In this document: in pieces, positions 42,040-50,200 of the stretch
Layout: the number at the start of each line of letters is the position of its first letter
Position numbering within the stretch: position 1 is the stretch's first letter
DNA from: CAZNSX01 sp964575845
GTDB lineage: Bacteria; UBA8248; CAZNSX01
Assembly (NCBI GenBank): GCA_964575845.1
Contig: CAZNSX010000003.1
Location: forward strand, 523,493-587,492
Length of the DNA stretch: 64,000 nucleotides
Direction of reading: 5' to 3'
Position numbers and translations under genes: made by a program
The notes under the pieces: model-generated
Told to the model about the DNA's origin: nothing
Databases searched by the model: none
The model's input: the letters and a program-made list of their open reading frames with translations, nothing else

Positions 42040-42078
42040 GAGCGTCAGGGAAAGGGGTTTCAAGAGGAGGGAAAGAGA

Positions 42079-42975
42079 ATGAGGCTTGTCTCCTATAAGG
42101 TAGGGACTGAAGTCAGGGGTGGAGTTCTCCTACAGGAAAGAGTGGTGGACATAAGTCGGGCCTTGCAGCTTGACGCCCTTCTGAGGGGCTCTGGCGATGG
42201 CCCCTTTCCTTCTGACCTACTGAGCCTGGTCGAAGGGGGGGATTTCCCCTCAAGGCTCTCCCGGGCCCTCAAGGCCCTTGAGCAGAAGGGACTCGCTTCT
42301 TCTTGCACCATCTCCGGCCATGTAAAGCTCATGGCTCCCATACCGAGGCCGCCCACCCTCTTTGCCATGGCCCTGAACTACCCGTCCCATGGCCCGGCCT
42401 CTCCCCCTGAGGAGCCCATTTACTTTGTCAAGGCATCCACCTGTGTCGTGGGTCACGGGGAGAATGTGATCTTTCCCCGATTCATCGACCGCGTGGACGC
42501 CGAGGCGGAGCTCGGGGTTGTAATCGGCAGGCGCTGTCGGAAGGTCCGGCGGGAGGAGGCGATGGACGTGGTTTTGGGCTATACCATCGCGAATGATGTG
42601 TCGGCTCGCAACATCCAGTTTCAGGATATGAAACGAAGCTATCCCGTCTTCCGCTCCAAGAGCCTCGAGACCTTCGGGCCGTTGGGCCCCTGCATAGTTA
42701 CGGCTGATGAAGTGCCAGACCCTCATGCCCTGGATATGACCCTCAAGGTGAATGGCGAGGAGCGCATGCGTACGAACACCTCTGAGATGGTCCACAAGAT
42801 ACCGGCAATCATTGAGGCCATCTCCAACTTCATGCCCCTCGAGGCGGGGGACATAATCGCCACTGGCACGGCCGGGGCCATGGTCCCGGTCTCGCCGGGA
42901 GACCTCATGGAAATAACGATAGAGCCCATCGGAACCCTGGCAAACCGAATCGTCGCCGAAGGGGAGGGGAGGTGA
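42079..42975 (+). CDS. fumarylacetoacetate hydrolase-family protein
   Basis: A 298-residue FAH-superfamily enzyme (PF01557). The metal-binding residues are visible in DAEAELGVVIGRRCR, with the preceding PIYFVKAS and the GYTIANDVSARNIQ stretch, followed by SLETFGPLGPCIVTADEV. These are the standard features of the 2-hydroxyhepta-2,4-diene-1,7-dioate isomerase, oxaloacetate decarboxylase and acylpyruvase group. The first ~80 residues form the shorter N-terminal domain. ATG 42079 follows AGAGGAGGG. The stop overlaps the next gene's GTG, so translation is coupled. Confidence 0.9.
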   Translation: MRLVSYKVGTEVRGGVLLQERVVDISRALQLDALLRGSGDGPFPSDLLSLVEGGDFPSRLSRALKALEQKGLASSCTISGHVKLMAPIPRPPTLFAMALNYPSHGPASPPEEPIYFVKASTCVVGHGENVIFPRFIDRVDAEAELGVVIGRRCRKVRREEAMDVVLGYTIANDVSARNIQFQDMKRSYPVFRSKSLETFGPLGPCIVTADEVPDPHALDMTLKVNGEERMRTNTSEMVHKIPAIIEAISNFMPLEAGDIIATGTAGAMVPVSPGDLMEITIEPIGTLANRIVAEGEGR

Positions 42976-44372
42976 AGGCGGAGAGGCTCCTCAAGGGGGG
43001 GACGATAGTAACCCCCAGGGGGCGCTTTCGGGCGGGAGTAGCCATCGCCGGGGGGAGGATAGCGGCCGTTGCCGATGAGGCTTCGCTTCCCCCTTCGGGG
43101 GAGGTCATCGATATAAGCGGTGCGTTCCTAATCCCCGGCATCGTAGATTGCCACTGCCACTTCAGGGACATGGGGCTCTCCTACAAAGGCGATTTTGAAA
43201 CCGAGAGCAAGGCCGCGGCGGCCGGCGGCGTGAGCTTCGCGATGGATATGCCCAACACCGTTCCCCCCACGACTACGGCCGCTCGCTTCCGCGAGAAGCG
43301 GAAGGTTGCCGAGAGGAAATCCGTCATAGATTTCAATCTCATTGCCGGTGCCACCCAGAATGAGGAGGAGCTCCGCCTCATGGCCCGGGAGGGGACGATG
43401 GGCTTCAAGGTCTTCATGTACAGGTGGCGGGCCAAGGTGGAAGAGGAAGGAGATGCAGTGCTAAAGGAGCTCTTCTTCACCGAGGACGCCGAGCTCCTTC
43501 ACATATTCGGTAAGGTGAAAGAGACGGGGCTCCCGCTTCTCATCCACATTCACAGCCAGTCCATCCTTGAGAGCCACCAGGAGCGCCTCAAGGGGGAGGG
43601 GAGGCGCGATGTCTTCTCTTTTATGGAGCCCTGGATAAGCCCTGAGATGAAGCTGGGGATGAGGCTTGCAGGCGAGAGGGTCCTTGCCTTTGCCCGCCAC
43701 ACCGGCGTCAGGCTCCACATCTGCCACGGCTTCCTCGAAGTCCTTGACCTGATCGATGCTGCCAAAGCCCAAGGCCTTCCCGTCACAACCTGCGGGGGGC
43801 ACATCCCCATAGAGTACCCTCAGGATCTGGAGCGCCTCAAGACACTCGTCTTCCAGTACCCCAGGCCGAGGGAGGAGATAGAGGAGAAGCTGAGGGCGCT
43901 CGCATCCGGCCGAATCGACTGCCTCGCACCCGACCACTCCCCCCACACCCGGGAGGAGAAGGAAAAGGCCCTTAAGGAAAACGTCTGGCTCACGCCCACA
44001 GGGATGCCCAAGATCCAGGACCATCTCCCCCTTCTTCTCACCGAGGCGAATGACGGAAAGATTTCCCTGGAGCGACTGGTAGGCATAGGCTCAGAGAACC
44101 CCGCCCGCATCTTCGGCCTCTTTCCCCGGAAGGGCGCTATCCAGGTGGGAAGCGATGCCGACCTCGTGGTGGTGGATATGGAACGGGAGAAGTTGATAAC
44201 CCAGGAAGAGCAATACAGCCGCGCAGGCTATACGCCGTATGAGGGAAGGAAGGTGAAGGGCCTGCCCGTCTTGACCCTCGTGAGGGGCGAAGTCGTCATG
44301 CGGGAGGGGGAGATTCTCGTGGAGCCCGGGTATGGAAGGTTTCATGGGCCGCGGGGTTATGAGGGGGGATGA
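42972..44372 (+). CDS. dihydroorotase/allantoinase-type amidohydrolase
   Basis: A 466-residue TIM-barrel amidohydrolase of the cyclic-amide group. Metal ligands: DCHCHFRD (His61, His63), the carbamylated-lysine position GFKVFM (Lys146), IHIHSQS (~192-194), HICHGF (His252) and APDHSPHT (Asp321). Length and the inserted SILESHQER segment fit allantoinase or a hydantoinase-like relative better than classical PyrC. The start is GTG, overlapping the FAH stop as GTGA. Action on a cyclic ureide or imide is inferred from the fold and from the hydantoinase and RidA genes elsewhere in the window. Confidence 0.87.
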   Translation: MKAERLLKGGTIVTPRGRFRAGVAIAGGRIAAVADEASLPPSGEVIDISGAFLIPGIVDCHCHFRDMGLSYKGDFETESKAAAAGGVSFAMDMPNTVPPTTTAARFREKRKVAERKSVIDFNLIAGATQNEEELRLMAREGTMGFKVFMYRWRAKVEEEGDAVLKELFFTEDAELLHIFGKVKETGLPLLIHIHSQSILESHQERLKGEGRRDVFSFMEPWISPEMKLGMRLAGERVLAFARHTGVRLHICHGFLEVLDLIDAAKAQGLPVTTCGGHIPIEYPQDLERLKTLVFQYPRPREEIEEKLRALASGRIDCLAPDHSPHTREEKEKALKENVWLTPTGMPKIQDHLPLLLTEANDGKISLERLVGIGSENPARIFGLFPRKGAIQVGSDADLVVVDMEREKLITQEEQYSRAGYTPYEGRKVKGLPVLTLVRGEVVMREGEILVEPGYGRFHGPRGYEGG

Positions 44373-44550
44373 CGCCCGCGCCCGTGGGCTGTGAGGTCTG
44401 CGCCGGCTTGCACTTTACTAATTCCTAATCCGGCCTCAGAATCAGCGGGCACGAATATAGATATACGCCATCCCTGAGTTCCATTCAGAGGCCCGGTGTT
44501 GTTCCATGGGGTAGGGAGTCACCGAAGACATCGGGCAGCGCCGGTGTATC

Positions 44551-45237
44551 TTACCTGAGCACATTCTCATATTTCGAAATGAAAGAGAACGTCTTCGAAG
44601 AACGAAATTCCGTATCCCGATTTCGCTCGACCATATCCATCAGGTCAGCCAGTGTATCGACGTCATTCCATTTCGGCAGGGTATAAATCCTCATTCCTGC
44701 ATTTTCCAAAATATCAAGGGATGCCTGGAACACCCTATCGGTTCCCCATTTAATTCCTCTGAATACCCCCGGCAAAAAGGTATCATCCTTAAAGCCGATT
44801 AAATAATATCCGCCGTCAAATGATGGACCTATTACGACATCGTGAGTCTCAAGAGACAAAAATGCCTCTTTGACGAATGCACCCGGTAAATCCGGTATGT
44901 CGCTGCCCATGACAATGACCCTGCGGAAACCTCTCTCAAAAGCCCGGATAAAAGCGCTTTCCATCCTCCCCCCCAGGTCTTTTCCTCGCTGGGGCATATA
45001 GGAATACTGCGCGCCAAGCCATTCCATGAATTTTTTCGGGGAGCTCGGTGGGAAAAAACATATCTCGAATTCAAGAGAAAGCTCCACCAATTTAGCTAAG
45101 AGGTCCAGGACAAAATTCCTGTAGAGTCCGGCCGTGATAGCCTCATCAAGGTCGAGGGAAAGACGCCTCTTGACCCTTCCCTTTCTGGGATACCTAACGA
45201 AAAAAAGGACACAGCTCCCTTCCAGGGTTCGCATCAT
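44551..45237 (-). CDS. glycosyltransferase of the arsenosugar-cassette type (TIGR04282-like)
   Basis: A 228-residue nucleotidyl/glycosyltransferase-fold protein. LFFVRYPRKGRVKRRL near the start, GKDLGGRMESAFIRAF, IVMGSDIPDLPG and IGPSFDGGYYLIGF follow the pattern of the TIGR04282 family (DUF2064 group), which often accompanies ArsS. The start is ATG 45237, overlapping the radical-SAM stop as ATGA; a longer frame from 45288 would lie inside that gene. Base composition is AT-rich, as in the two genes upstream, unlike the surrounding sequence. Confidence 0.8.
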   Translation of the reverse strand: MMRTLEGSCVLFFVRYPRKGRVKRRLSLDLDEAITAGLYRNFVLDLLAKLVELSLEFEICFFPPSSPKKFMEWLGAQYSYMPQRGKDLGGRMESAFIRAFERGFRRVIVMGSDIPDLPGAFVKEAFLSLETHDVVIGPSFDGGYYLIGFKDDTFLPGVFRGIKWGTDRVFQASLDILENAGMRIYTLPKWNDVDTLADLMDMVERNRDTEFRSSKTFSFISKYENVLR

Positions 45238-46211
45238 ACCAATATCCCAGTGCAACTGCTGCCCGCCCCGGCGGTGCAACAATAACAATGCTGAGCCATA
45301 ACGATCTCATGCCCGCCCCTCATAGCCTCATTTATATGGTCGATATCCAGAATTTTGCCGGCTCTGTTCCTTATGGGGAGTCCCGCCGCCTGGTTAAAAT
45401 CGCAGTTATACAAGAATCCCCGCCAATCGACATTTATGAGAGTTCGGCACATAATTTTTCCCACGGTGTCGGGATTAAAGCTTTCGGCCAGCAGTTTATT
45501 GTATTGGTCAAGAAGGCCGTTGGATGCAAGATAATTCCTGAAACGGCCGAGAGGGGTATTAGTGATAGCGAGTAAGTGATTGAATCTAATGCCGTATCTA
45601 TCAAAAAGGTGTTTCTCATAATCGAGCTCGAGTTTTTCCTGAGAACAAGGCAGAAAGCCACCCCCTGGGTTGTACACAAGATTCAGTTCAAGAGAAGTTC
45701 CATATCCAAGTTCGTTCAATTTCTGGAGGGCTTTTATGCTCTTTTCGAAGACCCCGTTTCCCCTCTGCCTATCCACATTTTCTTTAGTATAGCAAGGGAG
45801 AGAAGCTATTATGACAACGCGGTTGTCCCTGTACCATTCTGGAAGCCAATCTTTTCCCTTTTCGTGAAAAATCGTTAGGTTCGTCCTGACTATGAGGCGA
45901 GAGGCTAATGTGTGGGATTCTTCAATCAGATACTTAAAGTTAGGATTGAGCTCAGGGCAGCCGCCGGTTATATCGAGGATGAGCCCCCTCTGGCCGCGAA
46001 GATAATTTATAATCTTATCCATAATTTCCCGCGGCATAATTCTATTACCCCTGGGGCTAGCCTCGATATGGCAGTGTTCGCAACATTGATTACAGATATT
46101 GCCCAAGTTGAGTTGTAGGGTTTCTAGCTTATGGTGCTTTAGGAAGTCAGGATTTAAACTTCTTATTCTTTCTCTGATATCCGGCAGTATTTCATTCGGT
46201 GTAAGTATCAC
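45234..46211 (-). CDS. arsS: radical SAM protein of the ArsS (arsenosugar biosynthesis) type
   Basis: A 325-residue radical SAM enzyme. The [4Fe-4S]-SAM motif C-x3-C-x2-C is in NICNQCCEHCHIEASP (~37-52), followed by LDITGGCPELNPNF. The cysteine-rich C-terminus QHCYCCTAGAGSSC is typical of the TIGR04167 family, some of whose members are selenoproteins; here all positions are cysteine and no in-frame TGA is used. ArsS relatives take part in forming arsenic-containing sugars from S-adenosylmethionine. GTG start. Its ends overlap both neighbours (by 4 and 20 bases). No arsM or ars efflux gene is seen in the window. Confidence 0.82.
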   Translation of the reverse strand: MILTPNEILPDIRERIRSLNPDFLKHHKLETLQLNLGNICNQCCEHCHIEASPRGNRIMPREIMDKIINYLRGQRGLILDITGGCPELNPNFKYLIEESHTLASRLIVRTNLTIFHEKGKDWLPEWYRDNRVVIIASLPCYTKENVDRQRGNGVFEKSIKALQKLNELGYGTSLELNLVYNPGGGFLPCSQEKLELDYEKHLFDRYGIRFNHLLAITNTPLGRFRNYLASNGLLDQYNKLLAESFNPDTVGKIMCRTLINVDWRGFLYNCDFNQAAGLPIRNRAGKILDIDHINEAMRGGHEIVMAQHCYCCTAGAGSSCTGILV

Positions 46212-46926
46212 TGCTGCTCCTGTAAAATCTTGCCAGCTTAAATGATGGGACGCCCAAAAGAAAGAGGCCCGATAGAATCCGGTTTCGCAGGGTGCAATAA
46301 ACGACGCCCTCTTTTTCCCACCTCCGCGGGGAAGTTTTCACGCGATAGGGAAATATATAGATCTTATCGCCAAGCTTTTTTATGCGGCGCATCAGCTCAA
46401 TATCTTCCATCAGGGGAATGTCCATGTAGCCACCGACCTTATGGAAATAGTCGCTTCGTATGAAAATTGCCTGATCGCCATACGGAACCCGTGTCAATAG
46501 AGAACGCAGGGAAGCGAGGTATGCGATAATTCTAAATATGAGCCTCTCAGAATCGATGCCCAGCGAGAATGCGCCGCCAACATATTTACTGCCTTCCATG
46601 ACTGAGCTGATATTTTGAAGGGCATCGATAGGGAGTTTTGTATCTGCATGCAGAAAAATTAGAATTTCTCCGCTTGCAATGGCCGCTCCGGCATTCATTT
46701 GATGGGCGCGTCCTGGGGAGGATAAAATTTGTCTTATACCTTTATGGGTTATGAATTTTATGGTTTCCCCGTTTGGGTCGCCATCAACGACTATAATCTC
46801 AAAAGGTTGCTCGGAGCGCAGGGCATAAAGGTTTTCAATGATGGATAGTATGTTATCGATTTCGTCTAATACGGGTATTATAATGGAGAATTCACACTTA
46901 GAGGATGGTGCCTTAAGAGGATACAT
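46192..46926 (-). CDS. glycosyltransferase family 2 of the arsenosugar-cassette type (TIGR04283-like)
   Basis: A 244-residue GT2 protein. FSIIIPVLDEIDNILSIIEN is the nucleotide-sugar-binding start, IIVVDGDPNGET the next strand, and IFLHADTKLP the DxD-like metal motif. GGYMDIPLMEDIELMRRIK and KTSPRRWEKEGV match the TIGR04283 family that often accompanies ArsS. A C-terminal hydrophobic segment (~225) may anchor it. It is the first gene of the cassette; no ribosome site is obvious before its ATG. The gene is visibly AT-richer than its flanks. Confidence 0.8.
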   Translation of the reverse strand: MYPLKAPSSKCEFSIIIPVLDEIDNILSIIENLYALRSEQPFEIIVVDGDPNGETIKFITHKGIRQILSSPGRAHQMNAGAAIASGEILIFLHADTKLPIDALQNISSVMEGSKYVGGAFSLGIDSERLIFRIIAYLASLRSLLTRVPYGDQAIFIRSDYFHKVGGYMDIPLMEDIELMRRIKKLGDKIYIFPYRVKTSPRRWEKEGVVYCTLRNRILSGLFLLGVPSFKLARFYRSSSDTYTE

Positions 46927-47175
46927 AAACTGATAGAATCCCTAGAACTTTAAGATGATATTCCTTGCCGGAGGCCAGGGCCGAGGCCTCGATAGCTTAT
47001 TACAAAGGGACGAAAGAAATATTCCCTCTTCGACGCTGAGACGCTATTTTGCGAGAGAATCTCCCCCCTGGGTCGCTTCCGGATTCCGGAGGCTCCGCTT
47101 CGAAGGCGGCGGAAAGGTTGAGCGCATGGGAGGTCCCTCAAGCGTCGCTATAATTTTGGAGTTTACCGGGAGGAC

Positions 47176-48246
47176 CTAAAAACCCACCGGCACGCTCAGC
47201 CTCTCACCCAATTTTCTCAGCGTCTTGAGCACTAAAGGGTTGAGGGGGACCCCTAGATGTTTTCGTTCCTCCTCGGCTTCATACTCCGGTTCTCCGGGGA
47301 TGAAAATTCTCTCCTTTCCTTCATTCTTGGGGGCAGCCCTGAGGTCGCGGATGAGGCTATCCATGTCCCTTTTGAATTCCTCTAGGGGGCGGAAGCAGTC
47401 AATTCGCATTGCTCCAAAGAAGTGCCCCACATTATAGCTCCCTTCTTTTTCTGCCAGGTCCCATCTCAGCCGCAGCCCAAAGGCCGCGCCCGAGAGGACG
47501 CCAGAGATTATATCCACCGCAAGACCCAAGGCATAGCCCTTGTGGCTGCTCCCCTCGGGCGTGCTCCCCAGGGGCAGGAGGGAGAGCCTCCCGCCAATGA
47601 GCCCTCGCTCATCGAGGTCGACCGTACTCACGCCTTCGTAGGTCCACCCCTCGGGAATCCGCTCCCTCTTGCGAACCTTCTGCTCGATTTTGCCGGCGGC
47701 CACGACGCTTGTTGCCATGTCGAGAACAAAGGGGCGCTCCTCTCCGGAAGGAATCGCGAGGCTGAGAGGGTTTGTGCCCAGCATCTTTGCCGCTCCGAAA
47801 GTGGGGACCACATGGGGAACGGCATTTGTGATGGCTATTCCTATCATATCGTGCTTAAGTGCCATCATCGAATAATACCCTGCTATGCCGAAGTGATTCG
47901 AGCGCTTCACCGCGACTATCCCCACGCCAGAATCGCGAGCCATCTGGATGCAAGCCTTCATGGCCCTCACAGAGGCCACCTGTCCAAGGCCATTTGAGGC
48001 ATCGAGAATGGAAGTCGTCGGCGCGCATCTCTCGAAAGGCATCTCCACGCGGGGCCTTATCATCCCGCTCTCAAGGCGTTCCACAAAGTAGGGAAAGCGG
48101 GCCACTCCGTGGGAGTCCACACCCCTCAAGTCTGCCGCCACAGTGACGTCGGCTGTAATCTCGGCTTCCTCTTCGGAGCAGTCAAACTTACCGAGAATTC
48201 TCATGCAATATGCCTTGAGAAGGTCGCCGGGGATACGGGCGCTCAT
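47176..48246 (-). CDS. Ldh-family (malate/L-lactate/ureidoglycolate-type) dehydrogenase
   Basis: A 356-residue NAD(P)-dependent oxidoreductase of the LDH2/MDH2 family (PF02615), unrelated to classical lactate dehydrogenases. DLRGVDSHGVARFPYFVERL (~39-58) is the signature, with the catalytic histidine in DSHG and the second in KRSNHFGIAGYY. VVPTFGAAKMLGTNPLSLAIP and SHKGYALGLAVDIISGVLSG are conserved. Members oxidise malate, lactate, ureidoglycolate, 2,3-diketogulonate or sulfolactate. The last possibility is of interest given the SuyAB-like genes at 29.5 kb, but they are 18 kb away. Start ATG 48246 has AGAGGAG upstream. Confidence 0.9.
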   Translation of the reverse strand: MSARIPGDLLKAYCMRILGKFDCSEEEAEITADVTVAADLRGVDSHGVARFPYFVERLESGMIRPRVEMPFERCAPTTSILDASNGLGQVASVRAMKACIQMARDSGVGIVAVKRSNHFGIAGYYSMMALKHDMIGIAITNAVPHVVPTFGAAKMLGTNPLSLAIPSGEERPFVLDMATSVVAAGKIEQKVRKRERIPEGWTYEGVSTVDLDERGLIGGRLSLLPLGSTPEGSSHKGYALGLAVDIISGVLSGAAFGLRLRWDLAEKEGSYNVGHFFGAMRIDCFRPLEEFKRDMDSLIRDLRAAPKNEGKERIFIPGEPEYEAEEERKHLGVPLNPLVLKTLRKLGERLSVPVGF

Positions 48247-48602
48247 GCTCTACTCCTCTTTGAATTAGTCTTGGCCAGGAAAAGGTTGCGTTATGCTTCC
48301 CTCTTGAGAGGCTATCTTAGCAAAGGCGGAGCGGGCCGTCCATTCCAGCCCTCTGCCGAGGGAGGCGGGCTCTTCCCTCTCAGAAAATCTCTCAAGACTC
48401 CGTTAATGGGGACAGGCCGCGAGCTGGGATAAAGAGCGGCGGTGGAACAGGATAGAGGCGGGATGCGCAAACTACAAAGGAAATTGCAGCCCCCCTTGCG
48501 CTGTGCTAATAACGGAAGTGGCGTTTCCTTCGGATGGCGAAGCTCTTTCGATGGAGCTTCTGGATTCCATGGTTCATAAAGGTGGAGCAGGGGGTGAAAC
48601 CA
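48247..48602. other. 356-base divergent gap
   Basis: Between the Ldh-family gene (leftward) and an SDR (rightward). A weak element TTGCAG (48484-48489), 17 bases, TAATAA (48507-48512) could be a rightward promoter. Otherwise I see nothing of note. An in-frame extension of the SDR to 48534 is not supported by a ribosome site. Confidence 0.5.
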
Positions 48603-49373
48603 ATGAAAGAGCCTAATGAAGGCCCCTTCGAATTTGAGGGGCGAAAAGTGGCTGTCACCGGCGGGAGCCGTGGTATCGGCCGTGCCATTGCCCGTGCCTT
48701 TGGGCGGGCTGGGGCGGCGGTGGCCCTGGGAGACATTTCGGGGGAACAGGGGGGCGCTGCGGTCAGGGAGCTTGAGAGGGAAGGGGCTCAGGCCTTCTTC
48801 TGCCCCGTTGACGTGGCCCAGGGAGAAGAGGTGAGGCGGTTTTTTTCCGACGCGGCAAAGTTTCTGGGGGGCCTCGACATCTTGGTTAATAATGCCGGTA
48901 TCTGCCCCATGCAGGATTTTGAGGCCGTTGAGGAGGCTGAGTGGGATAGGGTCTTGGCCGTAAACCTGAAGGGTGTATTCCTTTGTACCAAGGCTGCGAT
49001 TCCCTACCTCAAGGAGTCCGCCCACGGCTGCATCATCAACATAAGCTCGATTGCGGGCAAGGTGGGGGGGCTCGTGGTGCCGCCTCACTACTCGGCCAGC
49101 AAGGCTGGCGTTGACTGCCTCACAAAGGCCACAGCCCGCTACCTGGCTCCCCACAGGGTCCGTGTCAATGCGGTGGCCCCGGCCAATATAGAAACCGAGA
49201 TGACCGATGCCTGGTCCGAGGAGAGAAAGGACCTCATGCGCAGGCAGTGCCCTATGGGACGGTTCGGCCTGGCGGAGGAGGTCGTTGGGGCTGTTCTCTT
49301 TCTTGCGTCTGACCGGGCCAGCTACATTACTGGCGAGATCATCGACGTAAACGGCGGTCTCCTAATGGATTGA
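48603..49373 (+). CDS. short-chain dehydrogenase/reductase
   Basis: A 256-residue classical SDR. Cofactor loop VTGGSRGIGRAIA (~17-29), acidic GDIS after strand 2 (NAD preference), NNAGICP, serine in NISSIAGKVG, and the catalytic pair in HYSASKAG (Tyr163, Lys167). The C-terminal ITGEIIDVNGG is standard. The ATG at 48603 is chosen over 48534 because the upstream residues are unlike any SDR and a GGAGCAGGGGG stretch precedes 48603. Substrate unknown. It is one of three SDR genes in the window; they are not close duplicates of one another by eye. Confidence 0.87.
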   Translation: MKEPNEGPFEFEGRKVAVTGGSRGIGRAIARAFGRAGAAVALGDISGEQGGAAVRELEREGAQAFFCPVDVAQGEEVRRFFSDAAKFLGGLDILVNNAGICPMQDFEAVEEAEWDRVLAVNLKGVFLCTKAAIPYLKESAHGCIINISSIAGKVGGLVVPPHYSASKAGVDCLTKATARYLAPHRVRVNAVAPANIETEMTDAWSEERKDLMRRQCPMGRFGLAEEVVGAVLFLASDRASYITGEIIDVNGGLLMD

Positions 49374-49443
49374 GAGGCCCCCCTCATTCCTTTGCACCCC
49401 CCTTTCCATCAGGGCTTCTCCGAGTGGCGCAGGGAAAAAAGGA

Positions 49444-49473
49444 TTGACAGAGAAAATTCACTCCTGGTAAAAA
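49444..49473 (+). promoter_or_regulatory. candidate promoter for the XRE-cupin operon
   Basis: TTGACA (49444-49449), an 18-base spacer and TAAAAA (49468-49473). Downstream lies a C5-A5-G6 hairpin (49524-49539), which may be an operator or leader structure. The regulator gene starts at 49628. Confidence 0.45.
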
Positions 49474-49627
49474 AGTCATTATGAGTGAACTCCACCTTGG
49501 TCCAATTTAGCATCGGATTTTTACCCCCAAAAAGGGGGGAGTAACGCCCGGGGGCGGATTAGTTTTAAAGCTGACGAAGGGTGGGGTTTACTCTCAGCAG
49601 CCTCTGGGGAAAGAATAGGGAAGCGAA

Positions 49628-50179
49628 GTGCACGAGCTGGGAGGCAGGGTCAGAGAAATAAGGCGGGGCCACAAGATCACCATAGCCACCCTGGCCGAGA
49701 GCACGGGGTTCTCCGCAAGCTACATAAGCCAGCTGGAGAGAGGTCTTCTGAATCCCACCGTGGCGGCCCTCATGAAGGTAGCAGAGGCCCTGGGCACGAC
49801 GGTGGCCGATTTCTTTAACAGCATAGAGGCGGGAGGCCGTCAGGAGATAGTCGTCCGGGGGAACCGCCGGAAGAGACTCATCTATCCGGGGTCCCTGATA
49901 AAGAACGAGCTTCTCTCCCCCGACCTCAGGGGGCGCTTCGAGTTTCTTTGGGTCCGTGCCCCCAGGGGCACCGATAGTGGCCCCCAGAGCTTCCATCATA
50001 GTGGCGAAGAAGCGGCCCTGGTGTTGAAGGGCGAGCTGGAACTCTCCGTTGGGGATAAGATTTACCTCCTCAAGAAGGGAGATTCCATCCAGTTCCCAAG
50101 CACTGTGCCCCACCGGTGGCGGAACCGGGGCCGGGGCGAACTCATCGCCATCTGGGTCATGAGCCCCCCTTCCTTTTGA
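49628..50179 (+). CDS. XRE-family regulator with C-terminal cupin domain
   Basis: A 183-residue regulator. The N-terminal helix-turn-helix reads TIATLAESTGFSASYISQLERG (~16-37 in part), followed by VAALMKVAEALGTT. The C-terminal cupin_2 domain (~105-175) shows SFHHSGEEAALVLKGELEL and KGDSIQFPSTVPHRWRNRG. PuuR-like proteins of this design sense amino acids, polyamines or small acids. The start is GTG 49628. It precedes a DUF362, SDR, CMD and TRAP series on the same strand and is the probable local regulator. Confidence 0.92.
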   Translation: MHELGGRVREIRRGHKITIATLAESTGFSASYISQLERGLLNPTVAALMKVAEALGTTVADFFNSIEAGGRQEIVVRGNRRKRLIYPGSLIKNELLSPDLRGRFEFLWVRAPRGTDSGPQSFHHSGEEAALVLKGELELSVGDKIYLLKKGDSIQFPSTVPHRWRNRGRGELIAIWVMSPPSF

Positions 50180-50200
50180 GCATCCTGTAGGGGATAGCGG

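Noticed and set aside
49524..49539. C5-A5-G6 hairpin as an intrinsic terminator
   Set aside because: No T-run follows on either strand; kept only as a possible operator or leader structure.
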